64,000 nt of DNA from the NCBI GenBank assembly GCA_032027005.1, contig JAVSMW010000012.1, positions 62,001 to 126,000 of the forward strand. The letters are read 5' to 3'. Made by a program: the position numbers and the translations under genes. The stretch is from JAVSMW01 sp032027005. Its GTDB lineage: Bacteria; Bacillota; Thermincolia; Thermincolales; UBA2595. The notes below the pieces were generated by a model, which worked only from the letters and a program-made list of their open reading frames with translations, ran no database searches and was not told where the DNA came from. Each line of letters starts with the position of its first letter. Position 1 is the stretch's first letter. Shown here in pieces: positions 9,504 to 18,018 of the stretch.

Positions 9504-9628
9504 CCGCAGAGGCGCAGAGAAACATTATTTTTTAGTTATAAAATCAAACAATAACCAGAAAACGGTAATGTTTAGCATGAAGAAATCAACCCCTTTGCAG
9601 CACTCTCCCTCTGCGTCTCTGCGGTTGT
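9504..9628. repeat. Inverted repeat with CTCTGCG motif flanking the lepA-murJ gap
   Basis: CCGCAGAGGCGCAGA near 9506-9520 is the inverted complement, with one mismatch, of TCTGCGTCTCTGCGG near 9611-9625, enclosing about 90 bases that are mostly AT-rich. Related CTCTGTGTCTCTGTG-like strings occur near 35703 and 40665. It appears to be a simple dispersed intergenic repeat; no gene is seen inside. Confidence 0.5.
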
Positions 9629-9658
9629 TTTTAATTTTCGGGGTAAACAGGTAGGCAA

Positions 9659-11230
9659 TTATGCCGCTTTTTTGAGCTTACGCCTGAGAATTCCCATGAC
9701 CTGCTCGGTTTCTTCCAGCTTGCAGGCCAAAATAGCTGCAGCGAAAACAATCAATCCTATGAAAATAGATACCCCTACCTGAATCAACTGGTTAATCCTG
9801 ACAGTTAAATCAAGGTGAGATCCTATGTAAGCTGATATTAAGTATACCACAACCCCCATCAGCCCGGAAGATAGTGTGATCAAAACAAAGGATTTCATAA
9901 TTTTCCTGAACCCGATCTGGCCGATTTTCTTCCTTAGAAGATAAAGGAGAACCGTTAAGTTAAAGGTCACAGCCAGGGAGTCCGCCAGAGCCAGCCCGCC
10001 TTCCCTGAGAATGGGCCTCAGATAATAATTCAAAACAATGTTGATCAGAATTGTCACAACGGCAACTAATAAAGGCCTGATCAGGTCCTGCAGGGCATAA
10101 TAAGCTCTGGTGACTACCCAAACCGCCGACTGGGCAAATAATCCAATGCAATAAAAAACCAGGGCATTGGCAGTTACCAAAGTTGCACTGTGGTTAAATT
10201 CACCGCGTTCGAACAACAGCCTGACAATCGGCACACTCAATACAGCAAGTCCTACGGATGCGGGGATAATAATCAAAAAAATTGACCTAATCCCCATCGA
10301 CAAAGTATGTTTAAATTCTTTCATTTCCTGCCGGGCCGCCTGGGAGGTCAGAGTCGGGAAAACTGCCACAGCAATCGATCCGGCGAAAACTCCCAAAGGC
10401 AGCCACATTAAACGGCTGGCCATCCGGAGTGCGGTAATACTCCCTTCACTGATTCCGGAGGCAAAATTCTGATTGACGATCAGATTGATTCTGTTAGCCG
10501 CCAGGCCTAACATAGCCGGAACCATCAACAAAAACATTTTTTTTACACCCGGGTGCCGTATATCTAAGACAAACCGGTATTTGAAACCTTTTTTCAACAA
10601 TACTGGAATTTGGATACAAAAATTCGCAATGTGCCCTGCAACAACACCAATAGCAAAAGCCGCTATGCCCAGATCGGCAAATTTTTTAGCAAAAAGCAGG
10701 CCGGAAATAATAATACAGGCATTGTAGGCGATTGCACCAATAGCCGGGGCGGCAAAATGCTTGTACGAATTTAAAATCCCCATCATCAGGCCATTTAAGG
10801 CCAAAATAAGAAAGGCAGGAAACATGATCCTGGTCAATTTTATCGACAAGGCCAGGGTTTCCCCTCTGAAATTATAGGCCACCAGCTTGGTTAAAGGGCC
10901 GGTAAAAATCATCCCTAAGGTTATGCAGACAGCTACCAGAATAATAATTAAGTTAATCATTGTACTGGCAACCTTCCAGGCTTCTTCTTCTTTATCAGTA
11001 GCCAGGTAACTTGAAAAGACAGGAATAAAAGCTGAACTTAACATCCCTCCGACCAACAGGTCATACATAAAATCAGGAATCGTAAAGGCAGCTAAAAAAG
11101 CATCTGTGACCCACGTTTTCCCAAACGATGAAGCTAAAGATGCTTCTCTAACAAATCCCAGAATCCGGGACAACAGCATAGCAATCATGAGCATCCCGGC
11201 TGCCTGGGCCACTTTTTTTCCTGAAGACAT
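9659..11230 (-). CDS. murJ: Lipid II flippase MurJ (MviN family)
   Basis: Integral membrane protein of the MOP superfamily that flips lipid-linked peptidoglycan precursor. About 523 residues with roughly 14 hydrophobic segments. The N-terminus AAGMLMIAMLLSRILGFVREASLASSFG with the Arg-containing LSRILGFVRE motif is diagnostic, as are TDAFLAAFTIPDF and the RLLFERGEF segment. The start at 11230 (ATG after GGGGGA) is preferred to the upstream in-frame codon at 11257. In this organism it may be a sporulation or second MurJ copy, but nothing here decides that. Confidence 0.93.
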   Translation of the reverse strand: MSSGKKVAQAAGMLMIAMLLSRILGFVREASLASSFGKTWVTDAFLAAFTIPDFMYDLLVGGMLSSAFIPVFSSYLATDKEEEAWKVASTMINLIIILVAVCITLGMIFTGPLTKLVAYNFRGETLALSIKLTRIMFPAFLILALNGLMMGILNSYKHFAAPAIGAIAYNACIIISGLLFAKKFADLGIAAFAIGVVAGHIANFCIQIPVLLKKGFKYRFVLDIRHPGVKKMFLLMVPAMLGLAANRINLIVNQNFASGISEGSITALRMASRLMWLPLGVFAGSIAVAVFPTLTSQAARQEMKEFKHTLSMGIRSIFLIIIPASVGLAVLSVPIVRLLFERGEFNHSATLVTANALVFYCIGLFAQSAVWVVTRAYYALQDLIRPLLVAVVTILINIVLNYYLRPILREGGLALADSLAVTFNLTVLLYLLRKKIGQIGFRKIMKSFVLITLSSGLMGVVVYLISAYIGSHLDLTVRINQLIQVGVSIFIGLIVFAAAILACKLEETEQVMGILRRKLKKAA

Positions 11231-11267
11231 TATATGGTCCCCCAATCTATTACCCAAAAGATTTCCT

Positions 11268-11612
11268 TTAATAATATATCACTTTTTGGGTTATGTGGGA
11301 AGATAGTTTCCCCCGCCAATCTGTTATCAATGTTGAAATTTGCTTTGTTAGCCGTACCGTCAAAGCTTTTGCTTGACGGACCAAGACAGGGTACTGCTCT
11401 GCGATGGCCAGGCCTTTTGCTTTGCTGTATGCGGCGATATCCTTAGCTGCGCTCAGAAGCGGGGCGCCCTGTTGTTTATATATCTCGTCAACAGTGGGGG
11501 CCATTTGTCGGCCTAACATCTTATTGCCGGCTGCCAAAGATTTGTTAACCCCAATTCCCACTGTTGAAATTAGAAATAGTAGAGCTAACAAAATGATCGT
11601 CCTGTCTCGCAT
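11268..11612 (-). CDS. Small secreted or membrane-anchored protein (possibly YqxA/DUF3679-like)
   Basis: A 114-residue protein with an N-terminal hydrophobic segment (residues 5-27, IILLALLFLISTVGIGVNKSLAA) that could be a signal peptide or anchor, then a soluble helical tail. The ATG at 11612 has a good GGAGG eight bases upstream. I do not recognise a family by sequence. In Bacillus the gene between spoIIP and lepA is yqxA (DUF3679), also a small protein with an N-terminal membrane segment, and this gene is in a comparable place; that is positional inference only. Confidence 0.6.
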   Translation of the reverse strand: MRDRTIILLALLFLISTVGIGVNKSLAAGNKMLGRQMAPTVDEIYKQQGAPLLSAAKDIAAYSKAKGLAIAEQYPVLVRQAKALTVRLTKQISTLITDWRGKLSSHITQKVIYY

Positions 11613-11834
11613 GGTTTTCCTCCTCCGGGCGAATCCTTCATCTGCTCTATTATTTCCAGGTTAATCCCAAAACAATCACTGAAATAGCGCGGCGTTTCTG
11701 TCACCATCGAGGTTGCCATAAGGGCCCCCGCAAGGAAAGGCGCAACCTTAACATCGAGACTTCTTCTACCGGGGAGGTTATTGGATTGCCACAGCCTCCC
11801 CAGTTGTTTTTCTTAAAAGCTTTAAATTCTTAAA
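11613..11834. other. Intergenic stretch with possible decayed coding remnant
   Basis: No intact gene. On the minus strand a short open stretch reads GALMATSMVTETPRYFSDCFG and is interrupted upstream by a stop. It resembles the remnant at 15440-15620 only loosely (ALMAT..MV.ET). No clear promoter or RNA structure was seen. Confidence 0.3.
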
Positions 11835-12233
11835 CTACATTTTATTTTCATAGATTCTCCCTAATTGAACATTCTTAATAAGTATTTGGCTGCCAGCAAA
11901 CCCATTCACTTCAAACACGTCTTCACTCCAACGATTTACAAGAATCTTTCTCCCGTCGTCAAACGTAATGATCACTCCTTCATTTGGGGTCGGGCCCACA
12001 GGTTTTCTATGGTATTCATAAAATCCAGATCTGCTTAATTCTGATATAAAAATTTTAATATCATTATTTAGTAATACGCGACGTTGTCCAGCCTCACCCC
12101 AATATGTGATGTTTTTTATAGAGCTACCTTCAATCGTCCTCATGGTGTTTTTCCAAATAAAATAGCCTCGTATTGGATTGAAACTTAAAAAAAGCAAAAT
12201 GACCATTAAAACAGCAATTGGATATTTTTTCAT
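11835..12233 (-). CDS. Hypothetical secreted or anchored protein
   Basis: 132 residues; a signal-anchor-like hydrophobic segment at residues 5-20, then a soluble beta-rich region (RKPVGPTPNEGVIITFDDGRKILVNRW...). I do not recognise a family. It lies downstream of the frameshifted secreted-protein gene and in the same direction, so it may belong to the same accessory exported-protein group. Local AT content is higher than in the housekeeping neighbours, consistent with acquired DNA. Confidence 0.6.
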   Translation of the reverse strand: MKKYPIAVLMVILLFLSFNPIRGYFIWKNTMRTIEGSSIKNITYWGEAGQRRVLLNNDIKIFISELSRSGFYEYHRKPVGPTPNEGVIITFDDGRKILVNRWSEDVFEVNGFAGSQILIKNVQLGRIYENKM

Positions 12234-12348
12234 TCTTTCTTATGCCCCCTCGTACTATAATGATTATGATTATTTTGGAGATTTTTCATAAATGTAATAT
12301 TGTATGATCATCTGATTAAAACATATTACTTTTTATTTTCCCTATTTA

Positions 12349-12411
12349 AAATAGCCCCCAACAATATTGTATAGTTTAATAAAAAAACATACAATAATTT
12401 TGAGGGCTATT
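12349..12411 (-). terminator. Long hairpin downstream of the 12476-13409 gene
   Basis: AATAGCCCCCAA...ATATTGTAT pairs imperfectly with ATACAATAATTTTGAGGGCTATT across an AT-rich loop. On the minus strand it follows the stop at 12476 and ends in a T-rich run, so it can serve as a terminator. Confidence 0.5.
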
Positions 12412-12475
12412 GGGTGATTTGCTATTTACTATTGATAACGTTTATTGGCTGAGGTTCAGGGGTAGGCAACAACAT

Positions 12476-13409
12476 TTAATCTTTTATAGCCGGGATAACC
12501 GACTTAAACACTTCCCATCTATCACCTACCTTAGCCTCTCCAATAAAAACATAAACCGGTTGTAGATAAGGTTGCTCAGCACCAGGATCCTCCCAGTAAT
12601 TAATCTCAACTTTATTAATTTTTGCTTTTTCAGCTTTTTCATCTATATTAGTTAAAGCATGATTATTTTTCACTTCTCCTAAAGCCTGATTAACAGTTTT
12701 TATAGGATACATTGCGTATTCCTTAGCATCCTTGTAATGTTTTCCAAAACCAATAATTTCACCGTTGCTTCCAACAGTGACAGTAATACGGGAAACTCCC
12801 AGAACATCTTTATTATTTATCTGTTTATAGAAGAAAACTTTTTTAGCTACTATAATTGCTCCAACTGTTTCTGGATTATCTGTTCCTGGAGTAACTGTAA
12901 TAGGTGCAACGCCCACTAGCTTGAAATTGTTAGGTAGTAAGTTCAAGTTTGTTAAAAAATTCTTTGCAATTTCAATCACATCTTCATCTGATGGTATGTT
13001 TTTTGATAAATAACTTGGATCCATTGCTTGTTTGCTTTCATCAAAATATATTATTTTACCAGTTAATTTTTCTAAAACAAGGTTTTTTTGTCCCTCTTTT
13101 ATATAATATTTATGACCTTCTGGATCTAATTTCGCTTCACCATTTAATTTTAATTTCTTTCCTAAAGCGTTAGCATATTCGGAATCAAATTCAACTTCTT
13201 TAAACTGATAAACCGGTACCTGCAATGCTAATTTCCATAGATGTTGTGTCGTATAATATTTGGGGCGTTTCGTATCCTTGAAGAGGTAATTTAAGTTCTG
13301 GTAATTTGGCAAGTTGATTCTCGTTTGCATTCAGTAAAAAAACTGTACAAAAAATACTCACCAATGATGTTCCAAAAATTAATAAAAACTTTTTACTGAT
13401 TTTATTCAT
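12476..13409 (-). pseudogene. Secreted protein gene of unknown family, split by a frameshift
   Basis: The N-terminal part (start 13409) has a signal peptide: MNKISKKFLLIFGTSLVSIF then a hydrophobic core, and continues to about 13200 before a stop. The rest is in another frame (open from 13330, stop at 12476), where an apparently continuous domain begins with VYQFKEVEFDSEYANALGKK. Joining the two near 13205-13215 would give about 310 residues. The second part has PSDEDVIEIAKNFLTNL, VSRITVTVGSNGEIIGFGKH and QALGEVKNNHALTN segments, which look like a PepSY-type or YycH-like exported domain, but I cannot name the family. Either the gene is broken or one base is wrong in this draft. Confidence 0.6.
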
Positions 13410-13507
13410 TAATCTTTCCCTCCTTTTGTGCGCACGTTGTGCGCTTCATATATATTTCATAGAAACCATCGCTCCTGCAATGCGATGTAAGACAACCGAC
13501 TTACCTC

Positions 13508-14437
13508 ATGCGAAAGCCNGACAGATACGACCCCAGGTTCCGCAGAGCGAAGTATGTGCGCTACGCTGATGATTTTCTGATTGGCTTGATTGCTCCTAAA
13601 GCCTACGCTATCAGCCTGAAACAGAAAATCAAGGAGTTCCTGAAGAACGAACTCTGTTTGAGGTTGAGCGACGAGAAAACCAAAATCACACATGCTGCCG
13701 ATAGTGACGTGCCCTTTCTCGGATATCACATCCGCAAGGGCCCTATCAAACATGGCAAACTTCAATGCAACCCTTTTGACCCAACCCTCCGTGTCTATAT
13801 GAATACGGAGGGCATTCTGAAAAAGCTACGTGAAAACGGTATGTGTAAAAGCAACGGCTATCCCATTGGTATCACTCGCCTCCTCAGAGAATCTCCGGAA
13901 GAAATCATCAAGTACGGCAACCAGGTACTCCGTGGACTCCTCACTCAGCAACGCGGCTGCGCCAACTTTTATCAGGGTTCACGCATCCAATACATCGTGC
14001 AATTTTCGATAGCTAAGACCCTGGCGCGCAAATTCGACATCAGCCTAAAGAAAGTGTTCGCCCGGTACGGCAAAGCTCTTTTGGTCAATTACACAAATGC
14101 CAAAGGTAAAGCCTGCTCCGTCAGCCTGGCAATGTACAAATCTTTCGCGAGACACAAAGACTTCTTCGCCAAAATCAAGTCGGCAGTTAAATTGTTCCTT
14201 TTCCTGCCCAAGTTTAGCTTGATGGACCCGCTTGCCCGTGTCTGCTACATCTGCGGCAATCCGCTCTTTCATGTCAGCATGTATCACCGGAAAACGAAGA
14301 AGAAGCTCGACAAACCCTATTCTCCGATTGTCACTGTAATGCTGGACATCAACCGGCGTCAGATAGCTCTTTGCAAACACTGCTTTGCCAATGTCGAAGC
14401 TGGCAGGTTTCAGCTTAATCAGCTGAAACGACGATAA
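13508..14437 (+). CDS. ltrA: Group II intron reverse transcriptase/maturase (N-terminally truncated)
   Basis: About 309 residues corresponding to the C-terminal half of an intron-encoded protein. It begins just before the catalytic RT block 5, KYVRYADDFLIG, continues with the FLGYHIRKG block 7, the thumb and maturase X domain, and ends with a zinc-binding HNH-like segment (CYICG ... LCKHCFANVEAG). Active RTs need the missing blocks 1-4, so this copy as assembled cannot be functional. The first codons are uncertain because of the N at 13519. Confidence 0.85.
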   Translation: MRKXDRYDPRFRRAKYVRYADDFLIGLIAPKAYAISLKQKIKEFLKNELCLRLSDEKTKITHAADSDVPFLGYHIRKGPIKHGKLQCNPFDPTLRVYMNTEGILKKLRENGMCKSNGYPIGITRLLRESPEEIIKYGNQVLRGLLTQQRGCANFYQGSRIQYIVQFSIAKTLARKFDISLKKVFARYGKALLVNYTNAKGKACSVSLAMYKSFARHKDFFAKIKSAVKLFLFLPKFSLMDPLARVCYICGNPLFHVSMYHRKTKKKLDKPYSPIVTVMLDINRRQIALCKHCFANVEAGRFQLNQLKRR

Positions 14438-14454
14438 CTCATTTGGAATATGGA

Positions 14455-14488
14455 GAGCCGTATGCGGTGAAAGCCGCTCGTATGGTTC
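14455..14488 (+). ncRNA. Group II intron domain V
   Basis: A 34-base hairpin, GAGCCGTATGCGGTGAAAGC followed by CGCTCGTATGGTTC, with the invariant AGC-type triad region, GAAA tetraloop and two-base bulge of domain V. The following 14489-14522 (GGGGCGGGTT...AATCCGCC) folds as domain VI. Confidence 0.88.
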
Positions 14489-14528
14489 GGGAAGGGGCGG
14501 GTTACTTTGCTAATCCGCCTATTTCATA

Positions 14529-15350
14529 TCATAAACTAATAACATCATCCCAAGTACTAAAACTGCTAGGTTGGTCAATCCAACGTGGAGCTTTAGCACC
14601 AGTCGATGTGTATATATCATTATTTCCTGCTGAAGTATACCCTTTTACGCGAGCAACAACTTGGTTTGCATTTGGCCAGCCGTGACCAGCACCTAATTGA
14701 GGTTGATAGGATTCCGCTCCTGTAAAGAAAGCTGTTTTAATTGTCCACCCCATACCTATTCCGTAACTATAAGTACTGGCCTCGCGAGAATCTAAATACA
14801 TTCTGCTTGCAAAACCCATCATTAGTCGCAAACCTTCAAACATTTTTTGAATATTTTGTTCATTGGTAGTACTCCCACCATTTCTTAAAAAATTGCAATT
14901 ATACATTGTGGCCCATCTCATTTGATTATTGCCCCATCTGATTTCATCCCAGCTTGCGTTAGCCGCACCTGCGTATTCATTTGTATGAAAAATTGAGCTA
15001 GAATTCATGGTATAAAAGTGAGCCGTTGATTGCCCGATTGACGTGCTTGAATCAAGACCATGACCCGCAAACGCAAAAAATTGCTTGCTGTCTGCAAAAC
15101 CTGAGGTTAAATCAGATTCCCAAGCCAAATTATCCTTATAAACTGAACCAGCATTAGCAATCCCATAATCTCTAAGTCTATCATGAAGATTTTGGACATA
15201 TTGAGCCCCTGCTCTATCTCCGAAAGCACAATTCCCGTTGGTAGTATAATAGCTTACCCCGTCATATCCTTGGCTCCAAGCAGCGAGAACATTCGTTGAT
15301 GACAGGAGAAGCAGGCCCACAATAATAATTATTAAAGTCATTTTTTTCAT
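14529..15350 (-). CDS. Secreted DUF6345 protein (caspase/gingipain-like fold candidate)
   Basis: About 273 residues from the ATG at 15350, which follows GGAGG by seven bases (the frame is open to 15368). Signal peptide: KKMTLIIIIVGLLLL, cleavage near VLA-AW. The mature region has WSQGYDG, LAWESDL, then FFAFAGHGLDSS (candidate His of a His-Cys dyad) and, after a beta strand, RWATMYNCNFL (candidate Cys), the pattern of DUF6345 proteins, which are distantly caspase-like. Peptidase activity is inference; the substrate is unknown. It is the first gene downstream of the LytTR regulator and its putative binding repeats, and upstream of the frameshifted secreted-protein gene, from which it is separated by the antisense intron. 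Confidence 0.7.
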   Translation of the reverse strand: MKKMTLIIIIVGLLLLSSTNVLAAWSQGYDGVSYYTTNGNCAFGDRAGAQYVQNLHDRLRDYGIANAGSVYKDNLAWESDLTSGFADSKQFFAFAGHGLDSSTSIGQSTAHFYTMNSSSIFHTNEYAGAANASWDEIRWGNNQMRWATMYNCNFLRNGGSTTNEQNIQKMFEGLRLMMGFASRMYLDSREASTYSYGIGMGWTIKTAFFTGAESYQPQLGAGHGWPNANQVVARVKGYTSAGNNDIYTSTGAKAPRWIDQPSSFSTWDDVISL

Positions 15351-15368
15351 AAGCTTACCTCCATACAA

Positions 15369-15698
15369 TTTTTATCACAGTTATTTTTTCTCCCTCTGTA
15401 CATTCAGCACAAATCCCAAGTTCACAGCAATACTCATCGCCTGCCGTTTACTTCATCCAGTGTCCAATTAGAATTCTGCTCCAGCAGCAGAACGGCGGTT
15501 TCCGCTACCATCAGGGTTGTCATAAAAGTCCCGACATGGTAACATAGTAATCAGAAATAGTGGTTTGCTGAGGGTTCTCCAGGGTAACGGCTAGCAAGGC
15601 TTCCCTGCTTTCCTCCCGGACCACTATTCTGCTTTGCTGGGCGGTTCACGTATAGCTTTTTTCGACCAAATAAACATAACTTCCCTCTCCTTTCGATA
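15369..15698. pseudogene. Decayed remnant resembling a saccharopine-dehydrogenase-family C-terminus
   Basis: No intact gene. On the minus strand, about 15620-15440, one frame reads EALLAVTLENPQQTTISDYY then VTMSGLL and a stop, and the adjacent frame continues TTLMVAETAVLLLEQNSNW to a stop. The joined sequence resembles the C-terminal region of saccharopine-dehydrogenase-like oxidoreductases. It is frameshifted and lacks the rest of the gene, so it is probably a relic. The family call is weak. Confidence 0.35.
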
Positions 15699-15730
15699 TA
15701 AAGCCTCTCGGAAATCCGAGAGGCTTTATA
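15699..15730. terminator. Inverted repeat, possible terminator
   Basis: AAAGCCTCTCGGA and TCCGAGAGGCTTT form a 13-bp perfect stem with a short loop. Only a weak T-run follows on either strand. It separates the LytTR-site region from the remnant upstream of the DUF6345 gene. Confidence 0.5.
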
Positions 15731-15784
15731 TTCAAGACTATAATGTAATAATAACTGCTATTTCCATGTCTTTCTATAAAATTG

Positions 15785-15838
15785 GCACAAACGGGCTTTT
15801 ATGCGGCACAAACGGGGGTTATTATGTGCACAAACAGG
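15785..15838. promoter_or_regulatory. Three LytTR-like direct repeats
   Basis: GCACAAACGGG at 15785-15795, again at 15806-15816, and GCACAAACAGG at 15828-15838, spaced 21 and 22 bases, about two helical turns. The reverse complement CCCGTTTGT matches eight of nine positions of the published LytTR-family half-site pattern. They lie just past the stop codon of the LytTR regulator at 15847, upstream (minus strand) of the secreted DUF6345 gene. That the neighbouring regulator binds here is inference. Confidence 0.55.
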
Positions 15839-15846
15839 AAAACTCT

Positions 15847-16554
15847 TTAATTGTTAAGGCATAAAACTCTTAAAATTTTTTCACGTTCCCGACTAAGTAA
15901 TACCCTATCTCCAGAAAACAATATCATTTCAAAAGTTCTATTGGCGGGAACAATTTCTTTGACTTGCTTCAGATTAACCAAATATCCCTTATGGGACCTA
16001 AAAAATATTCGGGAGTCGAGTTGGGACTCAACTTGAGATAAATCCCCTCTGGTCGTATACTCTCCACGTTCCGTTTTAAATTTTAATTTATGTCCGGTAA
16101 TTTCAACAAAAAGAATTTCTTCAGCTTTTATTACAACTCTACGGCCTTCTAATGGAATTACAATACTATTGTTACTTTCTTTTGAACGCAACATGCCATC
16201 TTTTATTCTTCTTAAGGTCTTATGAATCCGCTTTTCGTCAAATGGCTTTAAAATATAATCAAATGGGTATAATTCAAAAGCCTCTAAGGCGTACTCCGTA
16301 TGACCCGTCGCAAAAATTAACTTAACATTTGGTATTATTTCAATAGCTTCTTTGGCTACCAGCAAACCATTGACATCAGGCATATCTATATCCATGAAGA
16401 TCACATTTGGTCTAAGTATTTCAGTATTTTTTATAGCTTCCCTACCATTGTTAGAAATATTGATGACCTTCATGTTTGGAATTTCCTCAATAACCTGTTT
16501 CAAAAATAATGCTGTATACCGGTTATCTTCTGCAATAAGAACCCTGAGAGTCAT
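15847..16554 (-). CDS. LytTR-family response regulator (orphan)
   Basis: A two-component response regulator of LytR/AlgR type. Residues 1-120 form a receiver domain: the acidic pair in AEDN, phosphoacceptor Asp in FMDIDMPD, Thr in IFATGHTEYA and Lys in YILKPFDE. Residues 135-235 form a LytTR DNA-binding domain (VVIKAEEILFVEITGHKLKF, SQLDSRIFFRSHKGYLVNL). 235 residues is typical. No histidine kinase is adjacent; the neighbouring sequence is poor in genes. Three LytTR-like repeats follow its stop codon, so it may control the exported proteins downstream or itself. Confidence 0.9.
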   Translation of the reverse strand: MTLRVLIAEDNRYTALFLKQVIEEIPNMKVINISNNGREAIKNTEILRPNVIFMDIDMPDVNGLLVAKEAIEIIPNVKLIFATGHTEYALEAFELYPFDYILKPFDEKRIHKTLRRIKDGMLRSKESNNSIVIPLEGRRVVIKAEEILFVEITGHKLKFKTERGEYTTRGDLSQVESQLDSRIFFRSHKGYLVNLKQVKEIVPANRTFEMILFSGDRVLLSREREKILRVLCLNN

Positions 16555-16862
16555 CTATTACATCACTCCTTTCTATATGGGTAACAGTTTATAAACAGTG
16601 TGTACGCCTTTTAAAGTATTTGTCGCTTCTGTTTCATTCTCCTCCCATATTTTCCAAAATGCGGGTTTAGCGTCATAAAATGTCGTTTTAGCTGCTTTTC
16701 TTTACAATCAGTGACTTTCCGAAATATTACGCATCATCATCTACTGGTTTCGTCCACTTACTTATTAAGATGATTTAGTTCATAAAAGGTTCCCAGAAAA
16801 CCGGAACTTTTTTAGAATTTTTTTGGAACCTTTTCTCTGCGTGTTATCTATATTCAATAGAA
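16555..16862. other. Gene-poor leader region upstream of the LytTR regulator
   Basis: No gene is seen. It holds a 10-bp inverted repeat AAAAGGTTCC / GGAACCTTTT (16784-16793 and 16825-16834) around an AT-rich loop. No convincing -35/-10 pair was found by eye. Confidence 0.4.
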
Positions 16863-16903
16863 AAAATTAGCAGGTGGCTCTGAAAAGCTACCTGCTAATT
16901 TTT
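16863..16903. terminator. Bidirectional intrinsic terminator
   Basis: AAAATTAGCAGGTGGCT and AGCTACCTGCTAATTTT form a long stem with one wobble position and T-runs on both strands. It can terminate the partial gene ending at 16953. Confidence 0.75.
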
Positions 16904-16952
16904 TATAACCTATGGCTTTAAATTTCACTCTTAATTTTAAAGATATTGACCT

Positions 16953-17239
16953 TTAGTTTTTCTTTTCTGCTGGAATCTCAATAACTGTTCCATAATGATG
17001 TTTGAATACGCCAATAACAGTCTTACCGTCAATAGCATACAGCGGAATTTGTTTAACGTCATCAGGCTTATGCTTGTTGTTTCGAGCCACAGCTTCTTCT
17101 GGCGTTTTGGGCATCTCCTGGTGTATATCCACCGCCCGCAAATACCCCTCAACGCCGCCCTCCCCGACTGCCGATATTAAATCAGGCTCTTGGTCCGGAG
17201 TATTGACTAATGCAGAAGACCCATATGTCTGGCCATTCT
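16953..17239 (-). CDS. C-terminal fragment of an unidentified protein (runs into assembly gap)
   Basis: The frame is open from the stop at 16953 to the first N at 17240, giving about 94 residues: NGQTYGSSALVNTPDQEPDL, ISAVGEGGVEGYLRAVDIHQ, PKTPEEAVARNN, IPLYAIDGKTVIGVF. Codon use and composition look like a real coding region. This C-terminal module (NGQTYGS ... EPDLI ... YDGKTVIG) looks like a recurring exported-protein tail in Gram-positives, but I cannot name it. The start and length are lost in the gap. Confidence 0.65.
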
Positions 17240-17798
17240 NNNNNNNNNNNNNNNNNNNNNNNNNNNNNNNNNNNNNNNNNNNNNNNNNNNNNNNNNNNNN
17301 NNNNNNNNNNNNNNNNNNNNNNNNNNNNNNNNNNNNNNNNNNNNNNNNNNNNNNNNNNNNNNNNNNNNNNNNNNNNNNNNNNNNNNNNNNNNNNNNNNNN
17401 NNNNNNNNNNNNNNNNNNNNNNNNNNNNNNNNNNNNNNNNNNNNNNNNNNNNNNNNNNNNNNNNNNNNNNNNNNNNNNNNNNNNNNNNNNNNNNNNNNNN
17501 NNNNNNNNNNNNNNNNNNNNNNNNNNNNNNNNNNNNNNNNNNNNNNNNNNNNNNNNNNNNNNNNNNNNNNNNNNNNNNNNNNNNNNNNNNNNNNNNNNNN
17601 NNNNNNNNNNNNNNNNNNNNNNNNNNNNNNNNNNNNNNNNNNNNNNNNNNNNNNNNNNNNNNNNNNNNNNNNNNNNNNNNNNNNNNNNNNNNNNNNNNNN
17701 NNNNNNNNNNNNNNNNNNNNNNNNNNNNNNNNNNNNNNNNNNNNNNNNNNNNNNNNNNNNNNNNNNNNNNNNNNNNNNNNNNNNNNNNNNNNNNNNNN
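17240..17798. other. Assembly gap (N run)
   Basis: 559 unknown bases. Nothing can be said about their content except that the frame of the fragment ending at 16953 enters the gap. Confidence 1.
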
Positions 17799-17815
17799 AC
17801 ATCAAGAAAAAGTGT

Positions 17816-17841
17816 AAAAAAACGCGGAACTCCGCGTTTTT
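17816..17841. terminator. Intrinsic terminator hairpin
   Basis: AAAACGCGGA / TCCGCGTTTT with a two-base loop and T-runs on both strands. It lies right after the gap and may end a gene hidden there. The next 177 bases up to spoIIP hold nothing recognisable. Confidence 0.7.
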
Positions 17842-18018
17842 AAAGAATTAACTTAATTGTCTCTAGCTAATTTGCTATGCTAACTGTAAAAGTCAGGGCA
17901 CTATTTGAATAGTTCGGTAATAAGATTAACTTAATGTGTTATAATTAACATTTGAACTTGATAAGCTAAGGGAGAAAATTAAAGCAAGGTATTTTCCTAG
18001 ATATGGGGATCTACCCAG

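Larger units (their letters stand above)
13430..14522 (+). mobile_element. Truncated group II intron (retroelement remnant)
   Basis: The 3' part of a group II intron on the plus strand: the C-terminal half of a reverse transcriptase/maturase (13508-14437), then a canonical domain V (14455-14488) and a domain VI-like stem ending near 14522. The 5' part of the ribozyme and the N-terminal RT blocks 1-4 are absent. A single N at 13519 marks a scaffold join exactly where the gene breaks off, so the element may be complete in the real genome and collapsed in assembly. It lies antisense to the flanking exported-protein genes, immediately after the stop codon of the DUF6345 gene. The left boundary is a guess. 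Confidence 0.75.

Noticed and set aside
11640..11830. Coding gene upstream of the 11268 gene
   Set aside because: Interrupted by stops; only a short residual open stretch.
15369..15640. A full saccharopine dehydrogenase gene
   Set aside because: Only a short, frameshifted C-terminal-like stretch is present.
15634..15864. 76-residue plus-strand ORF across the LytTR repeats
   Set aside because: It reads across a hairpin and regulatory repeats and overlaps the regulator's stop; no coding signal.
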